From Nesterenkonia alkaliphila (GTDB lineage: Bacteria; Actinomycetota; Actinomycetes; Actinomycetales; Micrococcaceae): a stretch of DNA of 33,697 bases. The stretch is taken from assembly GCF_009758175.1 (NCBI RefSeq), contig NZ_WRPM01000021.1, positions 1-33,697 on the forward strand, written 5' to 3'. Position numbers and translations under genes: made by a program. Below are positions 1 through 6,977 of the stretch, piece by piece. The notes below the pieces were generated by a model. It searched no databases and was not told the DNA's origin. It was given only the letters and a program-made list of their open reading frames with translations. The stretch's first letter is position 1; the number at the start of each line of letters is the position of its first letter.

Positions 1-14
1 GTGTATTCACTTAC

Positions 15-51
15 CTGAAGTGAGACTCAGTCAGAGACTGAGCTCACTCAG
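15..51 (-). terminator. Hairpin overlapping the end of the substrate-binding protein gene
   Basis: Three stacked arms pair: CTGA (15-18) with TCAG (48-51), GTGAG (20-24) with CTCAC (43-47), and CTCAGTC (26-32) with GACTGAG (36-42). Two single-base bulges and an AGA loop complete it, giving 16 base pairs. It includes the stop codon at 44-46 of the minus-strand gene. No T-run follows on the minus strand, so it may be an intrinsic terminator of the actinobacterial U-less kind or an RNA-stability hairpin. Confidence 0.55.
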
Positions 52-2044
52 CGGCACGCTGCCACTGGTCGGCATTCCAGGTGATGCCGGTCTGCGCAGC
101 TGTGGTCCGGACGTTCTGGATCTCAGCGTCAGCAGCGAAAATACCTGGGTGGACGAACAGCGGAATGCTCATCAGGTCATCCCACAGGATCCGCTCGATC
201 TCCTGAATCAGCGGGATGCGGGCCTCCTCGTCCATGGTGACCACCAGCTCGTCCCATGCGGCGTCGAGATCCTCGTTGCTCCAGTTGCCGTCGTTCTGAC
301 CGCCCTCAGAGTGGTAGAGGTTACGACCGGAGGCGATCTGACCGGAACCGGCCCAGGCGAAGAGAGCTACATCCCAGTCGCCGGTCGGAATGACCTCGGC
401 GAAGAAGGCCTCGTGCCCACCGTCGGAGATATCGAAGCCGGCCTCCGAGCACTGCTCAGCGATCAGCTGCACCTGGTCGGAGCGGCGCGGGTTGGGCGCC
501 TGGTAGCCGATTTCGATCTCGACGGTGTCGTGGCCGGCCTCATCGAGCAGCTCACGTGCCCGCTCGATGTCCTGCTCGTCGTAGCGGCCGTCATAGGCCT
601 CAGAGACGACCTCGTCGTAGTGCTCCTGGTAGTTGAAGACCTCACGAGCGTTGAGCAGCTGAGCATCCTCAGCCAGCGGAGCGATCAGGTTGTCAACGAT
701 CAGCTGACGGGGCACGCAGAGAGCGAATGCCTCGCGGACTGCGTGATCGTTGAATGGGGAGGCGGAACCGTGGTTGAGGTCCAGGTGCTCCCAGGTAGCC
801 AGCTCCTGGTTGAGGACATTGATATCGCGGTTCATACCCTCAAGGAGATCCAGGGTGTCAACGGTGGCCTGGGGTGCAATGACGTCGACGTCATGGTTCT
901 CCAGGGCCTGCGGCATCACACCATCATCCAGGAAGTGGAAGGTGATGCGCTCGGTGCCCGGGCCACTGCCCCAGTACTCCTCGTTGGCCACCAGGGAGAG
1001 GTACTCACCAGTGGAGTAGGAGTCCAGCACGAAGGGACCGGAGGAGGGCATCAGTTCAGTATCCGGAAGCTCGCCGCCCTGGACGTGCCAACCGGTGTTC
1101 CAGAAGTCCGCCACGTCAACGAGGGCAGCTGAATCTTTCTCGTAGAAGGCTTCAACCAGCTCCTCGACGCTCATACCGCCCTGCTCTGCCAGCACATGGG
1201 CCGGCTGGGGGCCGCCGACCAGCAGCTGCCAGTCGACGTAGACGTAGTGGTCGGAGAACTCCACGGTGAAGGTCTTGCCGTCAGGGTCTCCCTGCGGTCC
1301 CTCCGGGATGTACATACCCAGGGTCTGGGAGGTTGCGTCGAAGAGGTTGGCGGGCTCGTCGTACTCGACATCTTCGTCTTCTGCCGCGGCCGCTGCCTCG
1401 TCCTCGTCATAGTCCGGGTTGGGGAGCCCGGGTGACTGAGTGCCCCAGGTCACCACGAAGTCGGCCACGGTGATGGGGGTGCCATCAGACCAGACCGCGT
1501 CGTCGGAGATGGTGTACTCCACCACCATCGGGGAGGACTCCTCCTCATTGATGACCGGCTCACCGTTCTCGTCGAGCACGGTATTGCCGTCCTCGTCCTC
1601 CTCGTAGACGGCGTTGCCCTCGTCGACCACCTCGGTGGAGCCGAACTCGTCGAAGGTGTTGATGGAGAGGTCAGTGCCGAAGTACCAGAAGCTGGAGCCC
1701 ATCAGGCTCACAATGGCGGAGTTAGTGGTGTTGTTGGCGGTACGGGCGTTGCCGTTGTAGGAGACGAAGTCCACATCGGCGACACTGACGTGGATCTCAT
1801 CCTCGTTGGTCTCAAGGTCGAGGTCCTCGCGGACTCCGCTGCCCTCAGCGGCTTCGCCGCCCTCCTCACCGTCCTCGCCCTCGGCGCCGTTGTCGCCACC
1901 CTCATCAGTGGTGTCGTCGCCGTTCTCGTCGGTGACGTCGTCACCGTTACCGGTGTCCTCGTCATCGCCGGGGGTGCACCCCGACAGAACCAATGCGCTG
2001 GAGGCCAGGATGGCTGCAGCAGCAGAGAGTTTGCGTAGTTTCAC
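44..2044 (-). CDS. ABC transporter substrate-binding lipoprotein, peptide/nickel type (SBP_bac_5)
   Basis: An extracytoplasmic solute receptor of about 666 residues that would deliver peptides or a similar solute to an ABC importer. The N-terminus is a lipoprotein signal: K-R-K charges, an Ala/Leu-rich core and a lipobox LSGC with the lipidated Cys at about residue 23. An extremely acidic, Gly-rich low-complexity linker follows (about residues 26-75, mainly D, E, G). The rest resembles family 5 binding proteins, with the typical closing segments around 'WDVALFAWAGSG' and 'RIPLIQEIERILWDD'. I start it at the GTG at 2044 because GAGGAG lies 6 nt upstream; a longer reading from TTG at 2062 would include that ribosome-binding site. 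No permease or ATPase gene is adjacent on this side, so it is an orphan receptor within the window. The acidic linker fits a protein exposed to high salt, which is inference. The substrate cannot be read from the sequence. Confidence 0.9.
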   Translation of the reverse strand: MKLRKLSAAAAILASSALVLSGCTPGDDEDTGNGDDVTDENGDDTTDEGGDNGAEGEDGEEGGEAAEGSGVREDLDLETNEDEIHVSVADVDFVSYNGNARTANNTTNSAIVSLMGSSFWYFGTDLSINTFDEFGSTEVVDEGNAVYEEDEDGNTVLDENGEPVINEEESSPMVVEYTISDDAVWSDGTPITVADFVVTWGTQSPGLPNPDYDEDEAAAAAEDEDVEYDEPANLFDATSQTLGMYIPEGPQGDPDGKTFTVEFSDHYVYVDWQLLVGGPQPAHVLAEQGGMSVEELVEAFYEKDSAALVDVADFWNTGWHVQGGELPDTELMPSSGPFVLDSYSTGEYLSLVANEEYWGSGPGTERITFHFLDDGVMPQALENHDVDVIAPQATVDTLDLLEGMNRDINVLNQELATWEHLDLNHGSASPFNDHAVREAFALCVPRQLIVDNLIAPLAEDAQLLNAREVFNYQEHYDEVVSEAYDGRYDEQDIERARELLDEAGHDTVEIEIGYQAPNPRRSDQVQLIAEQCSEAGFDISDGGHEAFFAEVIPTGDWDVALFAWAGSGQIASGRNLYHSEGGQNDGNWSNEDLDAAWDELVVTMDEEARIPLIQEIERILWDDLMSIPLFVHPGIFAADAEIQNVRTTAAQTGITWNADQWQRAAE

Positions 2045-2121
2045 GTGTTGCTCCTCATGCAATAGGTGCGAAGTGGCTGGTGGAGTGTTGTGCGCACCAC
2101 ACCAGCACTAAGGTGCTCACC

Positions 2122-2127
2122 AGATTA
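2122..2127 (-). promoter_or_regulatory. Probable -10 box of the substrate-binding protein gene
   Basis: TAATCT on the minus strand, about 78 nt before the GTG start at 2044, fits the actinobacterial TANNNT -10 pattern. No convincing TTGACA-like -35 is visible. A leader of roughly 70 nt would follow. Confidence 0.4.
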
Positions 2128-2165
2128 CGACCGTCCAGCTCGATCAGTGAGACGTTTGACCTGCT

Positions 2166-2181
2166 GTAACCGAATCGTTAC
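2166..2181. promoter_or_regulatory. Inverted repeat GTAAC-N6-GTTAC upstream of the binding-protein promoter
   Basis: Perfect 5-bp arms (2166-2170 and 2177-2181) lie about 40 bp upstream of the putative -10 of the minus-strand gene, a usual place for an operator. The arms resemble the GTAAC/GTTAC half-sites reported for MtrA-like regulators, but the match is short and could be chance. Confidence 0.3.
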
Positions 2182-2564
2182 TGGACCCAAAACCGCCCCG
2201 GAAGCTGTGCTAGCGGGCGCTACGCAGAAGTCAAGTCAGCTGCGTCAATATTCTCGAAACACACTCCGCCCGGGGCTCGCGAGAGCTGGTTACCGGTGAG
2301 TTCCGCGGTATTCCGCCGAAGTCCGAGTCCAGGAAGAATTCAGGTTTACACCAGGTTCCCCAAGGTTTCTGTCCCGTAGACACAGCTCACGAAACACAGC
2401 CGTAACGCACGGTGAGCAGCAGGTGAACAGCACCGAGGATTCTCGCAGACCGAAATATTACTTAATGTTACGTGCCGTGTCGCATCTCACACTGCGCTTC
2501 GGCTATGGCGAGACGTCCCGGACCCCCCGCAGTGCCCTCTCACCTGGAGCGTTTCAGTACAGTC

Positions 2565-3806
2565 CTAGCGTCGCCAGAGCTGCTCGGGATCAGAGGTTTC
2601 ACCCTCGGACTGACGCAGCGCCTGGGCCGCCGCGACAAGCTTCTCGTACTTGGAGTTCTTCTTCTCCAAGCCCTTGGTCTGGCGCAGCGGGAGCATGATG
2701 GTGCGCTCGGCCTCGATCCCGGCCTGCAGCTGGCGGCCGCGCTCTAGCTCCGAGTCCAGTTCGGCGCCGAAGAGCAGCACCATGTTCATGATGTTGACCC
2801 AGAAGAGGAAGATGATCACGCTGGCCAGCGCCCCGTAGGTGGCCTCGTAATTGGCGAAGTTCATCACGTAGATCGCTACTGCCAAAGTGGTGATGATCAT
2901 GGCGACGATCGTGATGGTGGCACCCGGGGTGATCCACTTGGGGCCCGGCCGGCGGATATTGGGGGTGAAGAAGTAGAGCAGACCAATGGCAATGGCCGCG
3001 ACGATGATCATCACGAACGGAGTGGCCCAGTTCCAGATCGTCACGAAGGTCTCCCCCAGGCCGATCACATTGCCGATGGCCTCGGCCACGGGGCCGGAGA
3101 CCACCAGGGTCACTCCTCCGATGGCCACCAAGAGGATCATCGCCACTGTGATGCCGTAGAGCATCGGGCGCAGCTGGATGAAGCTGCGGCCCTCCTCCAC
3201 CTCCCAGATCCGGTTCATAGCGCGGGAGAAGGCGTTGACGTAGTTCGATGCCGTCCACAGGGCCAGCAGAATACCGACGGCCAGGCCGAGGCCGGCCCCG
3301 CCGACCCCGGTGATATTGCCCACCACCGTGTTGACGGTATCCATGATGGCGCGGTCATTTCCGGTGAGATCAGCCACCATGTCCACAAAGAAACCGGTGA
3401 CCCGGTCCGCCTCTCCGACCAGGCCCAGAATAGAGACCAGGGCGATCAGAGCGGGGAAGATCGAGAGCACCGTGTAGTAAGTCAGGGCCGCGGCCATATC
3501 AGTGCACTGATCCCGGCCGAACTCCGCGGCAGCGCGCTTGAAGCTGTACTTCCAGGTGGTGCCGGTGAGCTTGACCGGGGACTCAGCCTTTTTGCCGTGC
3601 TCGGCACCGTCCTCCTCGGCGTACTCCTGCCGCTGACGTGCCTTCACCAGGTAAGGCTGGTCAGCAGCGGCGGAGACTGTGCCGGGCCGGGCGGAGTCCT
3701 CGTAGGTGACCTCTCCGCCAAGGCTGTCCTGAGCCTCCACCTGCTGCTCGCGCAGCTGGTGAGGTGTGAGTCCGGGCTGATCAGCTGGGTTCTGGTCGCT
3801 CCTCAT
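2565..3806 (-). CDS. YihY/virulence factor BrkB family membrane protein
   Basis: A 413-residue integral membrane protein of the YihY/BrkB family, whose biochemical role is unsettled (often mis-called ribonuclease BN). About the first 95 residues are hydrophilic. The family core then begins with 'DQCTDMAAALTYYTVLSIFPALIAL', here split by the helix start, and 'NYVNAFSRAMNRIWEVEEGR', followed by six predicted membrane segments to about residue 340. The tail is charged and probably cytoplasmic (residues about 350-413). The ATG at 3806 has no Shine-Dalgarno sequence, but TAGTCT ends 6 nt before it, so the mRNA is probably leaderless. The gene starts 16 bp after the mrpG stop on the same strand, so it may also receive read-through from the mrp operon. 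The family assignment is firm; the function is unknown. Confidence 0.88.
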   Translation of the reverse strand: MRSDQNPADQPGLTPHQLREQQVEAQDSLGGEVTYEDSARPGTVSAAADQPYLVKARQRQEYAEEDGAEHGKKAESPVKLTGTTWKYSFKRAAAEFGRDQCTDMAAALTYYTVLSIFPALIALVSILGLVGEADRVTGFFVDMVADLTGNDRAIMDTVNTVVGNITGVGGAGLGLAVGILLALWTASNYVNAFSRAMNRIWEVEEGRSFIQLRPMLYGITVAMILLVAIGGVTLVVSGPVAEAIGNVIGLGETFVTIWNWATPFVMIIVAAIAIGLLYFFTPNIRRPGPKWITPGATITIVAMIITTLAVAIYVMNFANYEATYGALASVIIFLFWVNIMNMVLLFGAELDSELERGRQLQAGIEAERTIMLPLRQTKGLEKKNSKYEKLVAAAQALRQSEGETSDPEQLWRR

Positions 3807-3812
3807 AACCCC

Positions 3813-3818
3813 AGACTA
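3813..3818 (-). promoter_or_regulatory. Leaderless -10 box before the BrkB gene
   Basis: TAGTCT on the minus strand is followed by 6 nt (AACCCC on the plus strand) and then the ATG at 3806. The start codon lacks a Shine-Dalgarno sequence. This spacing is what a leaderless actinobacterial transcript shows. Confidence 0.5.
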
Positions 3819-3822
3819 ACGA

Positions 3823-4179
3823 CTAAGACTCGAAATTATCCCGACGTGTCTTCAGCAAATCATCAGTATGGGTGATCTCCGCCGGCATCGAGTTGTTGAG
3901 ATAGCCCGAGCGGGCAATCGCCATGGAGCCCACCGCCGAGGTGAGCAGCTGGGCGATGATCGCCACCGAGGCTTTGATCAGGTTCAACCAGCTGAAGTCC
4001 ATCAGCAGCGCCCCCACTACGATGGCGGCCACCCCAAGCCCGGCGGAGGTGCCCACCGCAGAGGCCCGCAGGTAGAGGTCGGGAAGCTTGAACAGGCCGA
4101 TTCCGGCCACGATGATGGTGGCGATGCCCAGGAAGATGAACACCACCCCGGCACCGTGCGCAATAGTGTGCAGCTCCAT
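3823..4179 (-). CDS. mrpG: Na+/H+ antiporter subunit MrpG (MnhG)
   Basis: A small membrane subunit of the Mrp cation/proton antiporter, 118 residues. It has three hydrophobic segments: 'GVVFIFLGIATIIVAGIGLF', a helix around residues 43-60, and one around 66-82. The family hallmark 'KLPDLYLRASAVGTSAGLG' (residues 31-49) is present. I use the ATG at 4179, which shares one base with the mrpF stop (TGATG), rather than the longer open frame reaching to 4611 that would run across mrpF. It is the last gene of the operon. The hydrophilic C-terminus (about residues 92-118) is somewhat longer than needed for the helices. Confidence 0.93.
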   Translation of the reverse strand: MELHTIAHGAGVVFIFLGIATIIVAGIGLFKLPDLYLRASAVGTSAGLGVAAIVVGALLMDFSWLNLIKASVAIIAQLLTSAVGSMAIARSGYLNNSMPAEITHTDDLLKTRRDNFES

Positions 4180-4445
4180 CAGCGGCGACCTCCAGAGCCG
4201 AGCCGGGCCATCGAGATCGCCGCCATGAAGCCCAGCAGGGTAGCGATCAGGATAATGTCGAACAGCGCCTCGATATTGGTCCGCAGCCCAATCAGCGCGA
4301 TGAACCCAATAGTGGCAAAGAAGATCAGGTCGGCCGCCACTGCCCGATCGGTGATCTTGGGGCCCAGGTAGGCGCGTACACCGGCCAGCAGCATCCCTGC
4401 GCCCAGCAGAATCAGCGCGACTTCGAGGGTGATCTCCGAGATCAT
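4179..4445 (-). CDS. mrpF: Na+/H+ antiporter subunit MrpF (MnhF)
   Basis: An 88-residue Mrp subunit with three membrane helices: residues 5-25, 36-53 and 58-80. The characteristic MrpF segments 'RAYLGPKITDRAVAADLI' and 'ALFDIILIATLLGFMA' are both recognisable; the conserved Asp of the 'DRA' region lies beside helix two. Its ATG overlaps the mrpE stop as ATGA, and its stop overlaps the mrpG start. MrpF is required for assembly of the seven-subunit complex in species where this was tested. Nothing is unusual in length. Confidence 0.93.
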   Translation of the reverse strand: MISEITLEVALILLGAGMLLAGVRAYLGPKITDRAVAADLIFFATIGFIALIGLRTNIEALFDIILIATLLGFMAAISMARLGSGGRR

Positions 4446-4852
4446 GGCTCATCACTCCCCTCATGCTCATCTGAGGGTACGACGACGGGGGCTTCAGTGG
4501 GCCGGGAGAGGTCGCCCGGCTGCCGGCGCAGGGCACGCAGCATCCTGTCCTCCATCTCCTGGATCTCAGCCACCAGCGACTCCCGGGAGTCAACAAACAT
4601 GCCGTGCACATAGAGGATTTTGTGCTCCCGGCTGATGGAGAGGGTCAGGGTGCCCGGGGTCAGGGTGATCAGGCAGCTGATCAGCGTCCATTCGGTGTCC
4701 GTTTTGCTGGCCGCCGGCACCGCGATGATCGCCGGATTGGTCTTCATCTTCCTACGGGGGCGCAGGATATCTGCGGTGACGTGGACATTGGCCAGGAGGA
4801 ACTCCTTGGCGTACCAGAACATGAAACTGATGATCCGCACCGGCCACATCAT
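4442..4852 (-). CDS. mrpE: Na+/H+ antiporter subunit MrpE (MnhE), short N-terminus
   Basis: A 136-residue MrpE. The family core is clear: 'LLANVHVTADILRP' (about residues 19-32) and the signature 'LISCLITLTPGTLTLSIS' (about 57-74), followed by 'ILYVHGMFVDS'. The usual subunit is about 160 residues or more and begins with two extra membrane helices. Here the protein begins directly at the helix preceding the ANVHV segment, so the first hairpin appears to be missing. No in-frame earlier start was apparent upstream of the ATG at 4852, which itself overlaps the mrpD stop (ATGA). The last 30 residues are Pro/Glu/Asp-rich. It is probably still functional as an assembly subunit. Confidence 0.88.
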   Translation of the reverse strand: MMWPVRIISFMFWYAKEFLLANVHVTADILRPRRKMKTNPAIIAVPAASKTDTEWTLISCLITLTPGTLTLSISREHKILYVHGMFVDSRESLVAEIQEMEDRMLRALRRQPGDLSRPTEAPVVVPSDEHEGSDEP

Positions 4853-6459
4853 GAGCCCATCACCGCCTCAACGTACTCTTGGGGGTTCAGCAGATTCTCT
4901 GCGGCGGTCTCGGAGAGCATCATGAGCAGCTCGGCGCCGAAGCCGAAGAACACAGTGATCCCGGCCAGGATGGCACCGGGGATGATCAGTTTGGCCGGAA
5001 TCTTCACTGCGCGCTCCCCGGAGAGCACTGCCGACATCGTGGCGGTGGGCGGTCCGATGGTCAGGGTGGGGTTCTCCGCCTGGGCCTGGACCCGCAGGTA
5101 GCGCTTGCCGTGCATCCGCTCCTGATAGGTCAGCGCGTTCTCCTCCAGGTCAGCCGGCGGCTTGCCCATGAATACACCCACCCAGATCTTGAGCATCGAG
5201 AGCAGGGTGAACACTGAGACCAGCACCGCCACTGCGGCCACCCAGTAGTGGGCCTGCTCCAGGGTGGCCATGATGATGCTGAACTTGGCCACGAACCCGG
5301 AGAACGGCGGCAGCCCGGCCAGGGAGAGTGCGGCGATCATGAAGATGATCGCGATCAGCGGCTCCCGTTTGGCCATCCCGCCCAGCCTATCGATCTCCCC
5401 GGTGCCGTAGGTCTCCTCAATCGCCCCGGTGGAGAGAAACAGGCTGGCCTTCACAATCATATGGTGCAGCAGGTAGAAGATGCCCGCGGTCAGCCCCAGC
5501 CCGGTGAACAGGCCCACACCGATCAGGATGTAGCCGATCTGGCTGATCATATGGAAAACCAGGATAGAGCGGGTGGTCTTCTCACCGATCGCTCCGAGCA
5601 CCCCGACGAGCATAGTCAGCGAGGTCACCAGCAGGGCGACCCAGAGGAACTTCTCATCCCCGTCGAAGAGGATCGAGTAGATCCGGTAAATGGCGTAGAT
5701 GGAGACCTTGGTGTGGATCCCGGAGAACAGCGCGGTCACCGCCGGGGAGGTCATCGGGTAGGTGCGCGTCAGCCAGCCGTGCACCGGCACCACGGCAGCC
5801 TTGATGCTGATGGCGGTGAGTACGACGCCGCCGCCCACCGCCACTGCCGGATCCTCCACAGCTGCCCCGTGCAGCTCGGCGAGGTTCACCGTGCCCGCGG
5901 TGGCGTAGACCAGGCCGATGCCGATCAGCAGCAGGGTGGAGGCCAGCAGGTTCACCGAGACGTAGATGCGTGCGCCGTGGGCGCCGAGCTTGGCACCCAT
6001 CATCGCCAGCAGCCCGTAGCTGGGCAGCAGCATCACCTCGATGAACACGAAGAGGTTGAAGATGTCTCCGGTCATCAGGGCGCCGGCAACACCGGCCATC
6101 AGGATCAGCACGAAGGGGTGGAAGAACCGGGCGCGGGCCTCGTGGGTGGCCATGGCGAACATCACGGAGGTGATACCCAGGATGCAGATGATCATCAGCA
6201 CCAGCGAGTTCAGCGCGTCTACCACAAAGGGGATGGCGATCTGCGGGGCGAAGTCCCAGAAGCCCACCTTATGAGCCAATACGGTCCCGTCATGGGTGGC
6301 AATGACCAGCAGCACGGAGAAGGCGAACAGCGCGGTCAGCGTGCCGAGGCTGATGACGTGCCTCAGGCGCTTGTTCTTGCGCACTGCTGCACCCACAGCG
6401 CCCATCAGCAGCGGGATGCCGACCAGCAGGGGAAGCAGTGGTGGGAGGATCTCGGTCAT
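4849..6459 (-). CDS. mrpD: Na+/H+ antiporter subunit MrpD (MnhD)
   Basis: A 536-residue polytopic proton-translocating subunit, homologous to the NuoM/NuoN antiporter-like subunits of complex I. About fourteen helices are predicted by eye. Recognisable family segments are 'NLFVFIEVMLLPSYGLLAMM' with the conserved membrane Glu, 'SIKAAVVPVHGWLTRTYP' with the conserved Lys, 'LFSGIHTKVSIYAIYRI', and 'HHMIVKASLFLSTGAIEE'. The hydrophilic C-terminal part (about residues 430-480) precedes a final helix. It begins with an ATG whose bases overlap the mrpC stop and ends overlapping mrpE, so translation is coupled along the operon. Length and order match canonical Mrp operons. Confidence 0.95.
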   Translation of the reverse strand: MTEILPPLLPLLVGIPLLMGAVGAAVRKNKRLRHVISLGTLTALFAFSVLLVIATHDGTVLAHKVGFWDFAPQIAIPFVVDALNSLVLMIICILGITSVMFAMATHEARARFFHPFVLILMAGVAGALMTGDIFNLFVFIEVMLLPSYGLLAMMGAKLGAHGARIYVSVNLLASTLLLIGIGLVYATAGTVNLAELHGAAVEDPAVAVGGGVVLTAISIKAAVVPVHGWLTRTYPMTSPAVTALFSGIHTKVSIYAIYRIYSILFDGDEKFLWVALLVTSLTMLVGVLGAIGEKTTRSILVFHMISQIGYILIGVGLFTGLGLTAGIFYLLHHMIVKASLFLSTGAIEETYGTGEIDRLGGMAKREPLIAIIFMIAALSLAGLPPFSGFVAKFSIIMATLEQAHYWVAAVAVLVSVFTLLSMLKIWVGVFMGKPPADLEENALTYQERMHGKRYLRVQAQAENPTLTIGPPTATMSAVLSGERAVKIPAKLIIPGAILAGITVFFGFGAELLMMLSETAAENLLNPQEYVEAVMGS

Positions 6460-6977
6460 CGGTCACTCCCTTCATCTGCATTCGGCGGCTCAGCGGCGTC
6501 ATCGTCCTGGGCAGTGAAATCACTGGCTTCGAAGTCATGCACAGGCGACGACGGGGAGGCGTCAGCTCCCCCGGTTGCCGCACCCACAGCGCCGGTGGAG
6601 TCGGTGTCCACCTTGGAGCCGGCGGCGTCGTCCTTATCCGGTGCGGTGAGCACCTTGGCCGGGGAGTCCTCATCATTCTCCGTGTCATCGTCACCGGTGG
6701 TGGTGATCGCCAGGGTCACCATGAACATCGTGATGGAGAAGGCGATGACGATGGCGGTGAGCACAAAGGCCTGGGGAAGTGGGTCTGCGCCCTCTCCGTA
6801 GTCGGAGGTGCCGATATAGGGCACTCCGCGGAAAGCGGTGTTGCCTGCGGCGAAGAGCAGCAGATTGGCCGCATGGGAGGCCAGGATGAAGCCCAGCACA
6901 ATCCGGATCATGCCGCGCTGCATAAACAGATAGACCGCAGCCGCTGTGAGCAGTCCCACTGCGATGGCGATACTCAT
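6456..6977 (-). CDS. mrpC: Na+/H+ antiporter subunit MrpC (MnhC) with acidic C-terminal tail
   Basis: A 173-residue NuoK-like Mrp subunit. The membrane core occupies about residues 1-108, with three helices and the family segments 'RGMIRIVLGFILASHAANLL' and 'PLPQAFVLTAIVIAFSITM'. After about residue 110 comes a 60-residue hydrophilic tail very rich in Asp, Glu, Ala and Ser. Typical MrpC proteins stop at roughly 110-120 residues, so this tail is an extension. The ATG at 6977 overlaps the mrpA stop, and the TGA overlaps the mrpD ATG. The tail composition resembles the acidic linkers on exported proteins in this window, but which side of the membrane it faces is not shown. Confidence 0.93.
   Translation of the reverse strand: MSIAIAVGLLTAAAVYLFMQRGMIRIVLGFILASHAANLLLFAAGNTAFRGVPYIGTSDYGEGADPLPQAFVLTAIVIAFSITMFMVTLAITTTGDDDTENDEDSPAKVLTAPDKDDAAGSKVDTDSTGAVGAATGGADASPSSPVHDFEASDFTAQDDDAAEPPNADEGSDR

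Larger units (their letters stand above)
2045..2564. other. 520-bp gene-free region upstream of the binding-protein gene
   Basis: This is the only stretch above 300 bp without a convincing gene. It separates the start of the minus-strand binding-protein gene from the end of the minus-strand BrkB gene. It is visibly richer in A+T than its surroundings between about 2200 and 2500. It holds a probable -10 box (2122-2127), a small inverted repeat at 2104-2117 in the leader and an inverted repeat GTAAC/GTTAC at 2166-2181. Short open frames here (for example 2066-2299 plus) show no recognisable protein character and are not called. I see no tRNA or transposon remnant. Confidence 0.5.

Noticed and set aside
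20-1132. 370-residue open frame antisense to the binding-protein gene
   Set aside because: It lies wholly opposite a gene with lipobox and family sequence; its Leu/Val/Gly/Asp composition mirrors that gene's codon usage.
2485-2543. TCTCAC hexamers at 2485 and 2538 as a third copy of the regulatory block
   Set aside because: Spacing of 53 bp is not a multiple of 11 and there is no ATGAGA partner, so they look like chance matches.
5248-6801. 517-residue open frame antisense to mrpD/mrpC
   Set aside because: Composition is His/Gln/Gly/Asp-rich without any family motif, as expected for the complement of a high-GC membrane-protein gene.
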